A stretch of 64,000 nt of DNA from Chrysogorgia sp. JL179-B06 (taxonomy: Eukaryota > Cnidaria > Anthozoa > Scleralcyonacea > Chrysogorgiidae): contig JAYKKM010000418.1 of the NCBI GenBank assembly GCA_035772405.1, positions 1,812,001-1,876,000 of the forward strand, read 5' to 3'. Below are positions 26,761 through 36,798 of the stretch, piece by piece. The notes under the pieces are model-generated. The model saw nothing but the letters and a program-made list of their open reading frames with translations. It was not told where the DNA came from and did not search any database. Positions within the stretch are counted from its first letter, which is position 1. Every line of letters starts with the position of its first letter. The position numbers and the translations under genes were made by a program.

Positions 26761-28188
26761 ATGACCGAAGGTGGGGAAGGTTTTGACGACTTTGAGATGG
26801 AGAGCTTCAATGAGTATGATGACGCCACTGACGAGCAACTAGAAGAGGAGCTTGCCGCTACTGATAAGTGGCTCAGCGATACAACCCTTGAGTACAACAC
26901 GAGTGAGATGCCGAAAGACGTTCATGTTAATTTTATCAACAACCGCGACATTGTGAGAAAGATAAGAGGTGTGCTAGCTGGAAAGCAAGGTGGGCAAAGA
27001 GAGACGTCGTTTATTGACACTGACGATGGTGAGACGGTGACAATAAGGGGGACTAACACAGAAGTCCCAACAGTAGAGTTTGTTGAACTGGGGTCATATG
27101 ACGACGTCGATGACGTAAGTTTCAGTCTAGCTTTTGAAGAGGAGGAGGAAATTAAGAAAAGACTGGGTGAGCTAAAAGCGTCCAACAAAGAGCTAACAGA
27201 AAACAATGTAAAAAGAATCAAGCTAATAAATAGGAAAATACGTAAATTAAGCAAAAAGGGACTCGGCCACGACGACGCGTCAAGGAAAATAGTCAACAGG
27301 TCGCAGGTTACGGACTCAGGGGCTATTCTTTTCAAACCGATAAACAAAGATGGTAAATATGGAAAACCTAAACGAATTCTAATACCTGGGAAAAAAGGCT
27401 TGATCTACAGTAAAGACGCGAGTAGTAAAAACGCGATTGAGCAGTTCAAACAGTTAGTTGGTCAAATCCCTGAGAGTACAGAAACAACAGTTGTCACAAC
27501 AGAAGTGATCCCAGATGACTTCCCAGTAGTTGAGACAAAAGTGGGCTATGATGACATACCTGGGCTAACACCAGACGAAAACCGCGAGCTGAATGGTGTG
27601 CTTAATCCAAGTGACGGTGTGTTGCGTGAATCAAGAGTGGGTGATGATGGCGCACTGCAAGTGCAGGCAGACCACTTTCAAGAGACGATAGATGAGACGA
27701 ATGAAAGAATAGTAGAGCTTGAGGGAGAAGACCTTACGACTGCAGAGAACGAGGAGTACATTGATCTACACGAAAGAGTGATTGGACTCACGCAAGCTAA
27801 ATACAGAACTTTAGGACAGCTAGAAATAGAGGAGGTTAGAGAGCAACAAGAGGTCGACATTGACAGGTTTCAGAGATTTAAGGAATGGGCTAAAGAAAAT
27901 ATAGTTGGGTTGAGCGCTGTAGCAATTTCAATGGCTGGAATTATAACAACTATTGTTATCGCTGGGAGATCCGCTGTTATGAAAGGTGCTATGGCCACGA
28001 GGTCATTCGCACAGGCTGTTAAGAACGCGATAATGAAGATGGGTCCATGGGCTGTTGGGTTGGCTAATTTAGTTTACAACGCGTTGACGTTGGGTGCGAA
28101 GGGTCTCGCATGGTTGGCTCAAAATCTGTGGGTACTCGCGGTGGTGCTTGCGTGGTTTGCTTATGATTATTACAAGCTAAAACGGTAG
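26761..28188 (+). CDS. 475-residue acidic protein with C-terminal membrane-active region
   Basis: The intact reference copy of the gene broken in element 1. The N-terminal ~130 residues are acidic. Two coiled-coil stretches follow (about 130-175 and 325-385). A conserved block reads GLTPDENRELNGVLNPSD. The last ~90 residues contain hydrophobic helices (VGLSAVAISMAGIITTIVIA; LAWLAQNLWVLAVVLAWFAY). Its place between integrase and major capsid, and the amphipathic/hydrophobic end, suggest an internal capsid protein that could act on membranes, comparable in position only to adenovirus pVI. That is inference. No protease motif was found in it. Confidence 0.75.
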   Translation: MTEGGEGFDDFEMESFNEYDDATDEQLEEELAATDKWLSDTTLEYNTSEMPKDVHVNFINNRDIVRKIRGVLAGKQGGQRETSFIDTDDGETVTIRGTNTEVPTVEFVELGSYDDVDDVSFSLAFEEEEEIKKRLGELKASNKELTENNVKRIKLINRKIRKLSKKGLGHDDASRKIVNRSQVTDSGAILFKPINKDGKYGKPKRILIPGKKGLIYSKDASSKNAIEQFKQLVGQIPESTETTVVTTEVIPDDFPVVETKVGYDDIPGLTPDENRELNGVLNPSDGVLRESRVGDDGALQVQADHFQETIDETNERIVELEGEDLTTAENEEYIDLHERVIGLTQAKYRTLGQLEIEEVREQQEVDIDRFQRFKEWAKENIVGLSAVAISMAGIITTIVIAGRSAVMKGAMATRSFAQAVKNAIMKMGPWAVGLANLVYNALTLGAKGLAWLAQNLWVLAVVLAWFAYDYYKLKR

Positions 28189-28210
28189 TGACAAAACATA
28201 TGTAAAGTAT

Positions 28211-29449
28211 ATGAACGTCACATCGGCAGAGTTGAGTCCTGGTTTTAGACGATCGACTATGGGTGTCATAAAAGGGGTGAGAACGCAGCATGTGATCACG
28301 TTGAACCCTAATAAGGTCAGTCCTGGCGAGGAACTCTACATTGATATACCAAAGCTCAAGGTTAGTAGCTGTTTGGTGCCTGGATCGTTGGGTCTAGTGT
28401 TCGACTTTAAAAATGCAAACGCCAAAAGCTGGTTCTTGAATAATGTGAGCAAGTTGCTTTGTGAGAAACTTATTGTGAGACTAGCTGGGGAGACTGTGTA
28501 CGACAACAGTGGGGAAAATTACACTGGTGTTTATCGCGACCTTTGGGAGAGTGTCACTGCGCGAGACCAAATGATTGACTATGGTGTTGGTGGTGAGAAC
28601 TTGAGAAAGTTAATTTCTAAGGATGACAGTGGCGCGACAAGTGGGAACGTCGCTAAGGTTAGTGATGCACTGATGTTCGGTGTGATTGGGACGAAACAGC
28701 GGATAAAGCTTGGCAAGATCATGAATGACCACGGGTTGTACGCCCCTTTTAGCATGAACAACAACTTGCAGTATGTGATCACACTTCCGAAGGCTACAGA
28801 CATCATGGTGGCGCAATCCGGTAGCGCTGTGGGCGGATACACTCTGGAGAGCCTCGAGCTTGAGTATGAGACGATTGATAACCAGGAGCTCGCTGACGAA
28901 ATAGCGTCGGGCTATGCAAGTGGTCGTAGTTTGTCGTATGAGCACATTACGTTGATGAAAACCACTGAATGGGATAAAAGCACGACCATTGTGAATGAGA
29001 ACGTTAATCTACCAAGAAAAAGCATGAAGGCAATTGTGTTGCTATTCACGAATAAGGTGCGAACAGACAGTGAGGAGTTTCTTTATCCGAATATCGAGAG
29101 TGTTAGAGTCACAATTGAAGGTGTGCCAAATAGCGTGTACTCACAAGGCATTCCAAAGTCGAAGTTCTATGCAGAGGCGAAACGGTTGTTTGGGTTGAGT
29201 GAAGAACACGCTCAGTTCATGACCATACAGAAGTTCTATAAAGATGGCTTCGCGTTGGTCATCGACTTGAGGAGCGTCCAAGATAATTACAACGTCGCCA
29301 CTGGTAAAAAAATTGTGAACACACAATCTGGCGTGCTTCTTGAGATCACTAAAAAAGCGACGACTGCAAATGTCATGTGCAGGGTGTTTGTGATGAGTGA
29401 CGGGTTGGTCAACTTCATGAACAATGGGCTGCAGTCAATCCAGTATTAA
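28211..29449 (+). CDS. Major capsid protein, double jelly-roll type (element 2)
   Basis: 412 residues, intact. The sequence matches the Polinton/adintovirus major capsid family: an N-terminal strand region (KGVRTQHVITLNPNKV), FDFKNANAKSWFLNNVSKLL, LAGETVYDNSGEN, NLRKLISKDDSGATSGNV, DHGLYAPFSMNNN, then the second half with LELEYETIDNQE and NLPRKSMKAIVLLFTNK. The last region is FYKDGFALVIDLRS and NTQSGVLLEI. It would trimerise into pseudo-hexameric capsomers. The start is ATG 28211 after AAAGTAT. The packaging ATPase follows 15 bases downstream. Confidence 0.88.
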   Translation: MNVTSAELSPGFRRSTMGVIKGVRTQHVITLNPNKVSPGEELYIDIPKLKVSSCLVPGSLGLVFDFKNANAKSWFLNNVSKLLCEKLIVRLAGETVYDNSGENYTGVYRDLWESVTARDQMIDYGVGGENLRKLISKDDSGATSGNVAKVSDALMFGVIGTKQRIKLGKIMNDHGLYAPFSMNNNLQYVITLPKATDIMVAQSGSAVGGYTLESLELEYETIDNQELADEIASGYASGRSLSYEHITLMKTTEWDKSTTIVNENVNLPRKSMKAIVLLFTNKVRTDSEEFLYPNIESVRVTIEGVPNSVYSQGIPKSKFYAEAKRLFGLSEEHAQFMTIQKFYKDGFALVIDLRSVQDNYNVATGKKIVNTQSGVLLEITKKATTANVMCRVFVMSDGLVNFMNNGLQSIQY

Positions 29450-29464
29450 ATCAAACGTGGGTTA

Positions 29465-30064
29465 ATGGAGACTCCGTTTAATGCGCTAATTGTTGGTATG
29501 ACAGCTTGTGGTAAGACGCATTATTTGCTGGAAACACTAGAGTCTGAGTATCGTGGTAAATTTGACTACATTGTGTTGATTTGTCCTACTTTTGAGTGGA
29601 ATAAAGCGTACCAAGATTGGAAATATGTGCGCGACCCTGACGTGTTAGCGATAGACTGCGCACAAGACAGTGTCGACGCTGTTCTCAAGTGTGTAACAAA
29701 TGTTTTTAAAGGCACTAACACTCTGATTGTGTTGGACGACTGTGCAAGTGGACAGGACGTCAAGAATAGGACTAGTCAATTGGTCAACTTGGCTTTTAGT
29801 GCGCGACATTTTATGTTGAGCGTTATTGTCATCACACAACAACTGACGTCAATCGCAAAACCGTATAGAGAAAACATTAGTAAGCTTGTTTGCTTTTACT
29901 GTCCGAGTAAGAGCGATATGAAGGTCGTTATCGACGATTACCTTGGAGACATTAGCAGAGAAAAATCGTCGGCGATTGTGACCGCATTAAAAAATAATAA
30001 GTACGCTAGACTCGAAATCTCACTGCGCTATCCATACAGTCACGAAGTTGTTATTCCGCAATAA
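29465..30064 (+). CDS. A32/FtsK-HerA-type genome packaging ATPase (element 2)
   Basis: 199 residues, the usual size for the family. Walker A is VGMTACGKTHYLL (residues 10-22), Walker B is TLIVLDDCA (~88-96), and the sensor/arginine-finger region lies in SVIVITQQLTSI and SLRYPYSHEVVIP. It would translocate the genome into the capsid. It lies just after the major capsid gene as in most Polintons, and the next gene starts 3 bases after its stop. Intact, so packaging function is plausible in element 2. Confidence 0.92.
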   Translation: METPFNALIVGMTACGKTHYLLETLESEYRGKFDYIVLICPTFEWNKAYQDWKYVRDPDVLAIDCAQDSVDAVLKCVTNVFKGTNTLIVLDDCASGQDVKNRTSQLVNLAFSARHFMLSVIVITQQLTSIAKPYRENISKLVCFYCPSKSDMKVVIDDYLGDISREKSSAIVTALKNNKYARLEISLRYPYSHEVVIPQ

Positions 30065-30067
30065 AAT

Positions 30068-30580
30068 ATGGGTATAAGTAACAGCGTGATGGTGAAACGC
30101 AAAAGTGACGAAAATCCTACAATTGAGGAATTAGTTGAGGATACCGCCAACACTTCAACTGTGGAAGACGACATCGACGTTAAGAGAGCTGAACTAATAA
30201 GACTGTCTGGTGATGGTGTGGTGAGCCAATCTGAAGCGTACATTAAAAAAGCGTCCGCAAAGGTTGTCGACAAGATATGGCGCCAATACGAGTTGAAGAG
30301 AATGGAAATTGCAAACGCTTTTCTCACTGACTTGTTAATCAGCAAATTCGCTAGCTTACTGGATGGGTTGAACGCTACAGAGAACCCTGACGAACTAAAC
30401 GACGAGTTGCAAAAAGACCCGTTATTAAAGAAAGACGTTGAGAGCATTGTCGCGGTTGTGACACCGTATGTGCCTTTCTTGGGTTTGTTGTCGGGAGGAA
30501 TCACAACGTCAAAATATGTGTACGATCACCATTTTAGAAGTGAGACGACAAACACTGAAAATAGTGAACAAACGGGTTAA
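30068..30580 (+). CDS. 170-residue right-end protein, 3' part lies in the terminal repeat
   Basis: The N-terminal third is acidic, followed by a helical region (SEAYIKKASAKVVDKIW, LLISKFASLLDGLNAT) and a hydrophobic glycine-rich end (VVTPYVPFLGLLSGGITTSKY). Its homologue in element 1 is 46859-47413. The 3' ~260 bases are inside the terminal inverted repeat, so an antisense remnant appears at the left end near 13170-13428. Function unknown. Its constant place next to the ATPase suggests a packaging or capsid accessory role. ATG 30068 is preceded by AATAAAAT. Confidence 0.75.
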   Translation: MGISNSVMVKRKSDENPTIEELVEDTANTSTVEDDIDVKRAELIRLSGDGVVSQSEAYIKKASAKVVDKIWRQYELKRMEIANAFLTDLLISKFASLLDGLNATENPDELNDELQKDPLLKKDVESIVAVVTPYVPFLGLLSGGITTSKYVYDHHFRSETTNTENSEQTG

Positions 30581-31537
30581 CTCGCTACGCTAGCAGGTGG
30601 TCATTTGTGGTTTCATAACAACCGCGCGAGCCCATTCACATGCCAACGGTCTTTAATTCACGATATTTATAGACGTTCTTATTCTCCATCACTCTTCTCT
30701 TTAAACAGTAAGTCTCTCACGACACAATGTCGATTATGTCGTCGCCCTCGAGTATATGACGTAGGTTACCACGCGGTGTGTTGCTAACAACAACATTCCT
30801 GTGCGCCCGGCAACCACAGCTTTTTGAAAAAGTTTTTGAAAAATATATTTTGAAAAAGTTTTTGAAAAAGTTGTAGTTGCCGGGCGCACAGGAATGTTGT
30901 TGTTAGCAACATCGACAGGTGACCTTGATTTGTGTAGCAGGTAGAACACTGCCACTAGACTCACAATCTAGTGGCTCTCTCGCTGAAATTTATTTAACAT
31001 CACCACTAGAATCATAATCTAGTGGGGTTTTTTTCGCGCGCGAATTGGAACAATAGTAGAACGCGTCGGTCAAACAAAAATGCGAAAATGATGAAACGAC
31101 ATAAAACTTTTTCTAAATGTGATTTGACATAAATTTGTGAAAATGTTGAAACGACACTCTAGATTTTCCTAAATGTAGTTTGACATAAATTTGCGAAAGT
31201 GTTGAAATAATTATTTTCCTAAATTTGTGAAAGTGCTGAAGCGACACTCTAGATTCTCCTAAATGTAGTTTGACATAAATTTGTGAAAGTGTTGAAATGA
31301 ACTAACACCGACTCACGATTTGGTACAAAATTTGACACTGTTTCGCGACTCTCGCGCGCGTATGAAGCGACATCATTTTTTTTTGTTGAATTGTGATTTT
31401 GGTGGAGTGGTATAAACCACCATAGTAGTATAGAGAGTGGGGTGCGAGCTTACCAAAGTGTCACCGAATTTTGTTAAATCGCGATTTGGCAAAATTTGGT
31501 GTCGCTTCGTTGAGCTCGTAGCCCCACTCTCTATACT
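30319..31537. repeat. Right terminal inverted repeat of element 2
   Basis: The inverse of 12095-13428. From the inside outward it contains the 3' end of the 170-residue gene, the 131-bp palindrome (30780-30910), the twin hairpins (about 30945-31030), a series of degenerate repeats with TTTGACATAAATTTGTGAAAGTGTTG, and the terminal 111-bp palindrome (31427-31537). Confidence 0.9.
31427..31537. repeat. Terminal 111-bp palindrome, right end of element 2
   Basis: Mirror copy of 12095-12205. It ends in CCCCACTCTCTATACT at the junction with element 1, followed by ACTTAAAG. Confidence 0.85.
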
Positions 31538-32470
31538 ACTTAAAGAGTTTGGTAAGGATGGTTTTACACTCAACCCACGTACTGATGGGGTGATCGAGTT
31601 ACGATTAAATGTTAACAAGACTAAGAAAAACAATATAACTTATAAACTAATAACAAGTGAAAACACACGAGGCGCACCACAAATAGTACTAAAACGTGAT
31701 GCTACCGGTGTTCTACAATATAACGACGCTAAAGTATCGCAAGAGGCAGTCACACAATTTAAAAAACTAATAGGTGACATCGTGAAAAAGCAAGACAATA
31801 GAGACACGACCGTCAAAGGTATGCCAATGATAGACACGTCCTCTGACGTCTCCTACATAAAAGGGTTGACTGATGAAGAAAATCGAGTGTATCAAGGTGT
31901 GATAAACCCATCAAACACTATAGATCCACAATCAAGAGTTGGTGACAACGGCGCTCTACAAATTCAAGCCAACTACTTTCAGGACACTATAGACACAACA
32001 CTTGGAGAGAGAGACAATAGTGATGACCCTATAGAGGTAATTGAACTCGAAGAAAGAATAATTGGTTTAAGAGAAGCGAGAGACAGAACAACTATAGGCA
32101 AAGAGAGGTGGAGGAGGTTAGGGAGCGACAAGAAGAGGACGTCACTCGGTTACAAAAAATAAAGGAGTGGTTTAAGGAAAACTGGTTGGGTGCCTCAGCT
32201 TTAGGAATAACCATAGCCTCTTTCATCACCACGATTATAATATCCGCTAGAAGTGTTGTCTTCAAAGGTGGCCAAGCACTTGGAAAATTAGGAAAAGCTA
32301 TCGCTAATCTAGCCACAAAGGCTGGTCCTCTACTGGCTGGACTGCTAAACATGGTGGCGACTGTGCTAAAGTGGGGAGCTAAAGGCATATCTTGGTTAGC
32401 ATCTAATTTATGGATCGTAGCAATAGCACTAGCTTGGTTCGTCTACGATCAATACAAACAGAGGAAATAA
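31538..32470 (+). pseudogene. 3' part of the long membrane-anchored protein gene of element 1, frameshifted
   Basis: This continues the gene cut at 12094. The conserved block GLTDEENRVYQGVINPSN matches the element 2 protein. A frameshift near 32100 divides it into 31538-32162 and 32108-32470; the second piece holds the coiled coil (VRERQEEDVTRLQKIKEW) and the hydrophobic C-terminal helices (LGASALGITIASFITTIIIS; LASNLWIVAIALAWFVYD). The gene therefore has two lesions, an insertion and a frameshift. Confidence 0.85.
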
Positions 32471-32492
32471 AACATGTGTTATAATATATAGT

Positions 32493-33627
32493 ATGAATAC
32501 TAATGAAAAAGAGTTACTTCCTGGATATAGACGTCGTGAAATATCTGCTATCAAAGGCACAAGAACCCGTCATGTCGTGACGCTAAACCCCAACAAAGCC
32601 AATCCAGAGGAGGAGTTATACATTGATATCCCGAGAACGAAGGGTAACACTTGTCTGGTACCCTCCAGTTTCCATCTCCTATTCGACTTCAAAAGTGCGA
32701 ACGCGAAATCATGGTTTCTTAATAACCTCTCAAGACTACTCTCTGAGAAACTGGTGATAAAATTAGCAGGTGAGACTGTGTACGACAACTGTGGTGAAAG
32801 TGTTATCGGTACGTACAAAGATTTATGGAGATCTAAAACAGAACGAACGGCTATGGTTGAATATGGTCTAGCAAATGAGAATCTTCGAAAGTTAATCTCG
32901 AAGGATGACAGCGGCGCGGCCAGTGGAAACGTACAAAAAGTTAGCGATGGTCTGATGTTCTCTATACATGACACCAAACAAAAGGTTCGACTTGACAAGA
33001 TTCTAGAAGATCACGGTCTATACGCGCCATACAACATGAACAACAATTTCAGGTACATAATCACACTCCCCAAAGCGTCTGATATTATGGTGGCCCAATC
33101 TGGATCAGCTGTGGCTGGCTACACGTTGGAGAACCTTGAGTTAGAGTACGAAACTATAGAGAGTCAAGAGATCGCTAACGAAGTATCATATCTGTACGCA
33201 TCCGGTATATCTCTATCGTATGAACACGTCACACTAATGAAGACTGTAGAGTGGGACAAAGCAACCACACTCGTAAACGAGAATATTAACCTGCCGAGAA
33301 AATCGATGAAAGCCATCGTTCTACTCTTCACAAACAAAACAAGAACTGATAGTGAGGTATTCGTCTACCCAAACATAAAGTCGGTGAAACTCACTATTGA
33401 AGGCGTGCCAAACATGGTCTACAGTCAAGGAATTCCGAAATCAAGACTCTGGGGAGAAGCTAAAAGGTTGTTTGGACAAAAACTAGACTCCGACCAGCAT
33501 ATGACTATCCAAAAGTTCTACAAAGACGGTTTCGCTTTGGTTGTTGACCTTAGGTCTATCGAAGATAACGCGAAAGTCGCAACTGGAAAAAAAATTGTGA
33601 ACACCCAGTCAGGAATATTGATGGAAA
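32493..33627 (+). pseudogene. Major capsid protein of element 1, 5' part, split by element 3
   Basis: Homologue of 28211-29449, with the same blocks (FDFKSANAKSWFLNNLSRLL, NLRKLISKDDSGAASGNV, NMNNNFRYIITLPKASD, NLPRKSMKAIVLLFTNK, FYKDGFALVVDLRS). It begins at ATG 32493 after TATAATATATAGT. The frame is intact for 378 codons up to the insertion point at 33627, where element 3 begins after a 6-bp target duplication; a stop then follows within a few bases. The remaining 3' codons are at 46113-46216. Confidence 0.92.
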
Positions 33628-34760
33628 AGTAGTGATACCCCCCCATCGGGAGTTCAAAGGGATGCCGCCGCATTAAATATTCAATTTTTAATTATTCATT
33701 CTCAGGCTCCTTTAGGACCCTCTAACCCTAGTCTCATTACGTCATGACTTCTCGCGAACCTACACGACCCCTTAACCCTAATTATTTATTCAGATTACGT
33801 CATTAAACCTTCAGGATCCCTAACCCTAGCTCGTGTACCTGTAGGACCTGTCATTATCCTTTTAAACCCCAACCGATGCCATTACGTCATTTAGGCAATT
33901 CCGATTAGCCGCCGACTCCTTCCGATGATGATCTTGTACCAGTAGGACCCCTAACCCTAGCTTTTATCCAACCCCCTGGTATTCATACGTCACGTCCGAT
34001 TAGCCGCCAACTCCTTCCGAACTTGATTTCCGAAGGCATTACGTCATCAAAAGGTAGCTCTTATTGCTTTTAATAATATAAGAAATGCCTTTGTAATTAT
34101 ACACTTCGCCTCCCTACGGCAATGTGAATGTGGGAAAGTGGGCAGCCCGAGAGCAGCGCATGCGCCATGGATATGATATGAACTAAAGAGAGTAACGAAG
34201 AAGCATCTTATACTTTCACGTCTTAAAAATGTACGATCAACAGAGATTTATACGATTTGCCTCGCTGAAACATCGGTTAGATATTCGATAGATCTATGCA
34301 AATAAGAACCGCTTTAGGAAGGTTATGGAGGATAGTATATTTTAAAAATCGCGGAGTCGAACGAATCATAACGGCTTATACGATTGTATCGGACTTTACG
34401 GCTTTACAAAGTGCATAAGGCCTCTAGTGTGTAAAGCAAGCGATTCCTTGGATAAAGAAATACTTCGGCAAGGTAATCGAAAAAAGAAGTCAAAGGTATC
34501 GATTTTCCTAAGCGAGATAAAACCTTGCTTGGTATATATTATATTAGCTATTAAATTATTCAAGAGATAGCTTGTCAAACGAAGCGAAGGTTGAGTGACC
34601 ACACAGACAATAGCGCATGGGTCATTAACAGTCATTAGTGCTCAACTCGGAAATATTTGCATGACTTGGGAATAATTAATTTGTTTTGAGGGTAAATACT
34701 GGGATTTTGAGGGTAAAAAATAGTCAATATGGGATGCGTTTTCACCGCATATACATACAA

Positions 34761-34945
34761 AGAGATGAACCCTAATAATTTTGGCCGTATTATGACTTAT
34801 CTCGTTTTAGTGTACACAATTCCTATGATGAAGAAACACTTCGGGAAACAGTTCGAAGAACTGTTCAAGATCTCAAACATAGTAATAACGACGCTGTGCT
34901 ACCGCTAGAAATTTCCTCAAATGCTATACGCAAATAGGCGAATAT
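34761..34945 (+). pseudogene. Decayed second copy of the Bcl-2-like sequence
   Basis: A frame reading NPNNFGRIMTYLVLVY at 34766-34815 parallels NNFGRIIAYLSLVY of the Bcl-2-like gene downstream. After a frameshift near 34820 it continues as YDEETLRETVRRTVQDL, which matches YDSETIRKAVQRTVNDF, and stops at 34937. The 5' part is gone. The mirrored copy in the right arm is split by the Merlin insertion. It is a degraded paralogue that shows the gene was duplicated within the element. Confidence 0.6.
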
Positions 34946-35189
34946 CGCAAATAGTCAAAATGGGGCTCTTACTTCGTTTATTACATAATTGAAATCTTTA
35001 GTTTAAAAGTAGGGTTAGTATTCCTTTATTTCAGGGTTAGGACTAGAGTTTTTATTTGTATACGTGTCTTTTTTTCTTATTAGGACGTCAACAGCGCATG
35101 CGAGTAAGTGTTTATGTATCCCATAATTTGTAAAGGATACATTCCCACATTTAAAACAGAAACTTTTGCGATTATCCTTACGAATCGAT

Positions 35190-35564
35190 ATGGACATAAT
35201 TTTTGATGAGTTAAAACGACACAACGTTGCTATCGATAGATATACACTATCCTATAATATTCAAACATGTCTTAGCAAACATCGACACCTGTTTGATAGA
35301 CTAAGCATTCAAGTAAAGAGCTTAAGACTTCGTCACATCTATGAAGAAATGGATGTAAATAATTTTGGGAGAATAATCGCGTATCTTTCTCTCGTGTATA
35401 GAATGAGGGATTGTTACGACAGTGAAACGATTCGAAAGGCTGTTCAACGAACAGTGAACGATTTTCAGAACATAGACCTGTCGCAATACAAGCATCGTGG
35501 TGGTTCTTCGTTACAGTTGCTGGGTCCCATATTCCTGGGATTTGTGTGTGCCTATATCGTCTGA
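35190..35564 (+). CDS. Bcl-2-like protein (putative apoptosis regulator), left-arm copy
   Basis: 124 residues from the ATG at 35190. A BH1-like motif occurs at 57-68 (NNFGRIIAYLSL; family pattern NWGRI followed by a hydrophobic helix). Amphipathic helices precede it (YNIQTCLSKHRHLFDRL, position of BH3), a weak BH2-like segment follows (about 94-107, KHRGG), and a hydrophobic C-terminal anchor closes the protein (110-124). Size, order and tail anchor fit the Bcl-2 fold. If correct it would act at mitochondrial or ER membranes to influence cell death. The call is by eye and rests mainly on BH1 and the anchor. An identical copy is on the other arm. Confidence 0.55.
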   Translation: MDIIFDELKRHNVAIDRYTLSYNIQTCLSKHRHLFDRLSIQVKSLRLRHIYEEMDVNNFGRIIAYLSLVYRMRDCYDSETIRKAVQRTVNDFQNIDLSQYKHRGGSSLQLLGPIFLGFVCAYIV

Positions 35565-35753
35565 GCCGTTGCATTTATAGCGTGTCGTCCACTTCTCCTT
35601 ATTTATATGCCTCCAACCTTAGTCGTGTGAACATGTCTTGCTGCTGTCTGCCAAGTGGGCTACCTCATATAACCCTTCGAAATATTTTTAGACGAATCCG
35701 TTGTGTTTCGGCTTGTTGTGGTGGAAAGATTGTGATTCAGCAATCAGAGTTAG

Positions 35754-36196
35754 ATGGAGAAACAGTATCTCCACGACCTGTACTACAACCCAGAAAGTCC
35801 GGCAAGTTTCGGTGGTGTCGATGCTGTTTACCGTGTCGTAAAAAATGACGCGAAATTTAAACTATCGCGAAACGATATAAAAACCTGGTTAAAAGAACAA
35901 GATACGTATACTTTACATAAACCAGTACGACATCGTTTTAAAAGAAATAGAGTTATTGTCGGAGCAATAGATGAAGAATGGGAAGCAGATTTGGTCATTA
36001 TGGATTCGTTGAGTAAAGCAAACAATGGCTATAAATACATTTTAACTGTCATTGATGTCTTATCTAAATATGCGTGGGTAGAACCATTGAAAACAAAATC
36101 CGGAGAAAATCTGATTAAAGCCTTTAAGAAGATATGCAAGAAAGGCAGACGTCCCGAGAAACTTCATACCGATAAAGGAACTGAATTTACCAATTG
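35754..36196 (+). pseudogene. Integrase N-terminal fragment, left arm of element 3
   Basis: The frame begins at ATG 35754 and matches Polinton integrases: QYLHDLYYNP, DIKTWLKEQDTYTLHKP, then the catalytic core with EADLVIMD (first aspartate) and LHTDKGTEFTN (second aspartate). It breaks at 36196, where a G-rich minisatellite begins, so the catalytic glutamate, SH3-like and chromodomain parts are missing. The open frame runs on to 36350 only because the repeat lacks stops. It is from a different integrase lineage than those of elements 1 and 2, which lack the HRFKRNRV segment. Not functional. Confidence 0.85.
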
Positions 36197-36750
36197 CTTG
36201 GGGTGTTTGGGGGTGCATTTGGTGTTTCCGGGGTATTTTGGGGGGGGGGGTGCATTCGGGGTGTTCGTAAGGAGATGGGGCGTTTGGGGTGTTTCGGGGG
36301 TGTATTTGGTGTTTCCGGGGCATTTGGGGGTGCATTCGGGGTGTTCGTAAGGAGATGGGGCGCTTGGGGTGTTTGGGGGTGCATTTGGTGTTTCCGGGCT
36401 ATTTGGGGGGTGCATTCGGGGTGTTCGTAAGGAGATGGGGTGTTTCGGGGGTGTATTTGGTGTTTCCTGGGCATTTGGGGGTGCATTCGGGGTGTTGGTA
36501 AGGAGATGGGTCGCTTGGGGTGTTTGGGGGTGCATTTGGTGTTTCCGGGGCATTTGGGGGTGCATTCGGGGTGTTCGTAAGGAGATGGGGCGCTTGGGGT
36601 GTTTCGGGGGTGTATTTGGTGTTTCCGGGGCATTTGGGGGTGCATTCGGGGTGTTCGTAGGGAGATGCGGGGCGTTTGGGGTATTTGCGGGGTGCTTTAG
36701 ATTGTGCGTTGGAGGCGTTTGGGGTGTTGGGGTATTTTCGGGGTGATCAG
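36197..36750. repeat. G-rich minisatellite, left arm of element 3
   Basis: Alternating ~60-70 bp units combine GGGGTGCATTCGGGGTGTTC, GTAAGGAGATGGGGCG and GGGTGTATTTGGTGTTTCC. Runs of 4-9 G every few bases on the + strand could form G-quadruplexes. The mirror copy (C-rich) lies at 37921-38470. Long open frames here on both strands are repeat artefacts. Confidence 0.85.
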
Positions 36751-36798
36751 ATTAGGTATCCTATAAAATTAAAATAATTGAGAAAATAGTTTCATTTC

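Larger units (their letters stand above)
12095..31537. mobile_element. Element 2: complete Maverick/Polinton nested in element 1
   Basis: Both ends are visible. The left end begins AGTATAGAGAGTGGGG and the right end is its inverse, CCCCACTCTCTATACT. Terminal inverted repeats run about 12095-13428 and 30319-31537. Joining the flanks restores the reading frame of the interrupted element 1 gene. Only a 3-bp repeat, ACT, flanks the insertion (12092-12094 and 31538-31540) rather than the usual 6 bp. The gene set is complete for the type apart from a recognisable protease. Three genes (PolB, VLTF3-like, fibre) carry frameshifts and one (Bro-N) is hit by hAT, so it is not autonomous now. Confidence 0.93.

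Noticed and set aside
33690..34050. Telomere-like CCCTAACCCTA strings in the arm of element 3
   Set aside because: Only short isolated motifs embedded in longer degenerate repeats; no tandem telomeric array.
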